DNA of 22,409 bases from DAOTYX01 sp034434635 (GTDB lineage Bacteria > Chloroflexota > Anaerolineae > B4-G1 > DUEL01), in contig DAOTYX010000051.1 of NCBI GenBank assembly GCA_034434635.1, positions 1-22,409 of the forward strand, written 5' to 3'. Under the pieces are notes generated by a model. The model worked only from the letters and a program-made list of their open reading frames with translations. It made no database searches and was not told the DNA's origin. This document shows, piece after piece, positions 20,138 through 22,409 of this stretch (within the stretch, counting starts at the first letter, position 1; every line of letters starts with the position of its first letter). A program made the position numbers and the translations under genes.

Positions 20138-20140
20138 GTT

Positions 20141-21487
20141 CTAGAACGGGAATACCTCGTCCAGCTCCGCGTCTGGCACATCGAAAACGGTGTTGTGCGG
20201 CGGGAGAGGTTCTCGGGTCATGTACTCCGGTACTCTGTCATCTGCTGGCGTCAGGCCGGCCCGCCGGTTGAACTCGATTTCCATCCTCAGCACCGTCTTC
20301 TTGAATTCCTGCAGGTCTGCCACCGACCATTCCCAGCCAAAGCGCCCGTTGATCAGGTCCACCATCAACTGTGGGTCGGCGAACACGGGCGGGCGGGCGA
20401 ACAGGCACAACCCCGTGCTGTCCAGGATCGTGACGTCCAACTGAAGCCTGCGGGACAGGGCACACTGTCCCTCGGTGACCAGGGGATTGACCTCGTTTCT
20501 GGCCCCGAAAGCGTTGCCGGCAGTGTGGTCTGCCCCCATGGGAGATGTGGCGTAGGTCACCCCGTTGCCCTTCAGCGCCCGTGGGTCGTAAGCCGGGATG
20601 GCCTGCCCCTTGACGGCGGGCACCCTGGAAATGCCCAAGACGCGCCCCGTGACGGTCGCGCCCTGTCCCAGCACTCTCCCCAGCACGCTGCCCCTGGCGA
20701 TCTCGTCCAGAAGGGACACGAAACTCGCCGCGTCGCCGAAGCGGGCCAGACCGGCCTCTGCGGCGACGCCCAGAGCCGCTCCTGTCTCGATAGAGTCCAG
20801 GCCCAGATCGTTGCACAGGCGATTCAGATGGGCGACCTCATCCAGCGTGCCAAGGCCCAGATTGGAGCCCAGCATCCCGATGGTCTCATATTGGAGGGTG
20901 GCCACGATGGGCCTGCCGTCCGGGTCCACAAACTGGTTGCAGCAGGCGATGACACAATTGGCCATGCACTTTGTGCCGGCTTTGCCCCCACGCGCCAGTG
21001 CGATCTCCCGCAGGCGGGGCCCGCTCAGGTCTTCGGCGGCCTCAAAACGGCCTGCGCTGAAACTGCGGGTGGGAAAGGCCCCCATTTCGTTGACCGCCTC
21101 AACGATGGCTGCGGTTCCGTACAGGTGCTGAGAGCCCTGACGCCCTGTCTTGGGGTTCTCGGCAAGTTCTTTGGCGAAGCGGCGCGCTGCGGCGCGGAAG
21201 CGTTCCGGCTCGGCCAGCGGCGCCGCAGCGGACCCCGAGGCGTCCAGAACAATCGCCTTCAGTCCCTTGCTGCCCATGAGCGCGCCCAGTCCCCCGCGCG
21301 CGGCCATCCGGCTCGTCTGCTCGCCGTATCCGGTACAGGCGACACCGGCCGCAGCCATCAGAAGCTCACCGGCCGGGCCGATAGAGATGACCGTGCAGTG
21401 CTCTCCCCATCGTTCCTGCGCCTTCGCCGCCGTTGCGTATGTGCCCAGTCCACGCCACTCGTCGGCAGGGAGTAACTCTGCCCCTTT
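20141..21487 (-). pseudogene. Aldehyde:ferredoxin oxidoreductase, C-terminal portion after an in-frame TGA
   Basis: These 448 codons are the second and third domains of a tungstopterin AOR. They start right after the TGA at 21488-21490 and are in the same frame as the N-terminal piece. The first codons are KGAELLPADEW, then IGPAGELLM, MAARGGLGALMGSKGLKAIV and the [4Fe-4S] site around TKCMANCVIACC. Further on are KGQAIPAYDPRALKG, YATSPMGADHTAGN and DSTGLCLFA with the fourth Cys. These features match a recognised AOR subclass. The first ATG after the stop is at 21358 and would remove part of the N-terminal pterin-binding domain, so a separate active enzyme is unlikely. The ordinary reading is a nonsense mutation. 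Programmed readthrough is possible but unsupported. Confidence 0.85.
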
Positions 21488-21850
21488 TCAGGATACGTGC
21501 AAAAGGTACATCTTCCCGTTCTCGGGCTGGCCTTCCACCACCAGGGCTTTGATACCGAGACGGGCCAGATAGGAACCAGCGTCCCCGCCGCAGTTGGCCT
21601 CCTTGACTCCACCCGTCAGAGGGCTCTTGCCGCCGACGGAGAGCCGGCCTGCGCTGGACAGGTTGGTGCCACCCAGGAGCCCAGGCGCCAGGATCAGTTT
21701 GTTGTGCGGGCCGAGGGGTTCACACTGAGGGGGCACCTCCGTCAGCAGGATCCTGGCGATGAGGGCGCGCCCCCCGAAGCGGTCGTACTCGGGCGGGACG
21801 GGTTCCCACTCGACTTCCGAACGGTCTATATGGATTCGCAGTATCTTCGC
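21488..21850 (-). pseudogene. Aldehyde:ferredoxin oxidoreductase, N-terminal portion truncated at its 5' end
   Basis: About 119 codons of AOR N-terminal domain begin at KILRIHIDRSEVEWEPVP. They include YDRFGGRALIARILLTEVPP, GPHNKLILAPG, LLGGTNLSSAGRLSVGGKSP and KEANCGGDAGSYLARLG, and end at YLLHVS-TGA. The usual AOR start (Met plus five to eight residues before KILR) is missing. Homology stops at about 21850, where insertion-sequence-like DNA begins. An ATG at 21976 could give an in-frame fusion of about 42 unrelated residues, but no natural promoter or start is visible. Confidence 0.8.
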
Positions 21851-22409
21851 TCGACTTTTGCACCTTGAAAAGTGAATCCTGAAGCAGCCGAAACAACGGA
21901 GTCCGCTGCGAGATTTTCTGGCTTTTGGGCATACGCGACCGTCCCACACTCGCCGGTTGGCGAGTAGGGTCATCACCGCTCATTGCCCCGAGCAGTTATG
22001 CCGCGCAGAGGGCACGCAGAAGCGGCGTCATGATGGCCCGCAATGACTGGCCCTGAACCAGGTTCGCACTGATGAAGAGCGCCAGACTCCACAGCGCCTG
22101 GGCTTGGGTCGCTCGACGCCAGAAAGCTACTCTGCCCTCAAGGTCCAGCTCAAGTTGGCGTTGAAGCTTGTTTCGGAGGGCCTGGTCTTGTTGGGCGGCA
22201 CGCCATAAGCTGTACGCTACGGCGACCAGGGCAATATGTCGCTCAATGGCCTGGAAGTCCCGCAGTTGATACTGGTCCAACCCTTCGGCCTTCCCCTCTT
22301 CATGATAGACTTCGACGGGCCAGCGGTGGCGTCGGATGCGTGTAATGCCTGGCGCTTGCCAATACAAGCGGTTAGAGATATAGAAGACCGGGCTATCCGA
22401 CAAGTCGGG
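21851..22409. mobile_element. Insertion sequence, left part only (IS701/IS4-like, extends past the right edge)
   Basis: The transposase C-terminus (21996-22409) plus about 145 bp of non-coding DNA (21851-21995) lie against the broken AOR. I place the left end near TCGACTTTTGCACCTTG (about 21851) because AOR homology ends exactly there. The partner terminal repeat and any target duplication are outside the window, so the boundary is inferred. Confidence 0.55.
21996..22409 (-). CDS. DDE transposase, C-terminal part (IS701/IS4-like), cut by window edge
   Basis: The frame is open to the right edge and ends at 21996, giving the last 137 residues. RRHRWPVEVYHEEGK-like sequence holds the final catalytic Glu of a DDE transposase. 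The following LDQYQLRDFQAIERHIALVA is the helical segment with the family's Arg/His spacing. The Trp and the Glu-Lys pattern suit IS701 or IS4 members, and I cannot separate them without the N-terminus. The remaining residues are helical. An internal Met-like TTG at 22403 is not the true start because homology continues to the edge. Confidence 0.85.
   Translation of the reverse strand, partial: PDLSDSPVFYISNRLYWQAPGITRIRRHRWPVEVYHEEGKAEGLDQYQLRDFQAIERHIALVAVAYSLWRAAQQDQALRNKLQRQLELDLEGRVAFWRRATQAQALWSLALFISANLVQGQSLRAIMTPLLRALCAA

Noticed and set aside
19769..21475. Long plus-strand reading frame opposite the AOR/MoaD/Ldh genes
   Set aside because: It has low-complexity His/Gln/Arg/Gly-rich composition and no recognisable domain, and is antisense to well-conserved minus-strand genes. 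It is an artefact of high GC at third codon positions.
21488..21490. TGA in the AOR gene as a selenocysteine codon
   Set aside because: The TGA falls in a variable turn before KGAELLPADEW, not at a metal or catalytic residue. The downstream sequence offers only a 5-bp stem (GGCAG/CTGCC) without a clear SECIS-type apical loop. TGA is used as a normal stop in neighbouring genes such as the ECF sigma gene.

Overview
The window is GC-rich, gene-dense bacterial DNA that most likely comes from the phylum Chloroflexota. That placement is inferred from several traits together: secreted proteins with Thr/Pro linkers, a surface hydrolase ending in an ILPVVSR-like tail, a REC-GAF protein, palindromic dispersed repeats of a kind I associate with this phylum, and sigma70-type promoters with very short or absent leaders. 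No rRNA or ribosomal protein gene is present to test it. About 26 protein genes or gene remnants and three tRNA genes fill the window, and no stretch longer than 300 bases lacks an annotation.

Layout. At 1-1.57 kb, a winged-helix regulator is translationally coupled to wecB (UDP-GlcNAc 2-epimerase, cut by the left edge) behind a strong promoter carrying a 15-bp palindrome. At 1.69-2.56 kb lies a complete MntA/HepT (MNT-HEPN) toxin-antitoxin pair. At 2.7-4.55 kb a ResB-like cytochrome c biogenesis protein overlaps uridine kinase. At 4.55-7.5 kb there are tRNA-Thr(CGT), a SAM methyltransferase, the lipid II flippase MurJ, tRNA-Tyr(GTA) and tRNA-Thr(TGT), all on the minus strand.

At 7.5-12.3 kb the plus strand carries a polytopic membrane protein coupled to a proline-rich membrane-anchored surface protein, then a REC-GAF protein whose phosphoacceptor Asp is Asn, then a large secreted clan GH-A-like glycosidase. 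At 12.4-15.4 kb the minus strand carries an ECF sigma factor with an overlapping membrane anti-sigma candidate, a TPR protein, and a membrane-anchored LecA-like lectin-domain protein. A divergent promoter pair separates the last of these from a plus-strand surface protein coupled to pth.

At 16.9-18.7 kb a two-gene polysaccharide unit (GT4-like glycosyltransferase, then a Wzz-like protein) is read from a promoter that predicts a leaderless mRNA. At 18.8-21.85 kb an Ldh_2-type dehydrogenase, a MoaD/ThiS-like protein and an aldehyde:ferredoxin oxidoreductase (AOR) form one minus-strand array. The AOR gene has an in-frame TGA and its 5' end is replaced by insertion-sequence DNA. The window ends inside that insertion sequence (transposase C-terminus).

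Cell-envelope work is the common thread: WecB, Wzz, GT4, MurJ, the lectin-domain protein, the glycosidase and the membrane-anchored proteins. I did not find a clearly new multi-gene defence or mobile system. The most unusual points are the broken AOR, the pseudo-receiver, the GT4 active-site substitutions, the membrane-anchored lectin with its promoter architecture, and the paired membrane/surface proteins at 7.6-9.0 kb.
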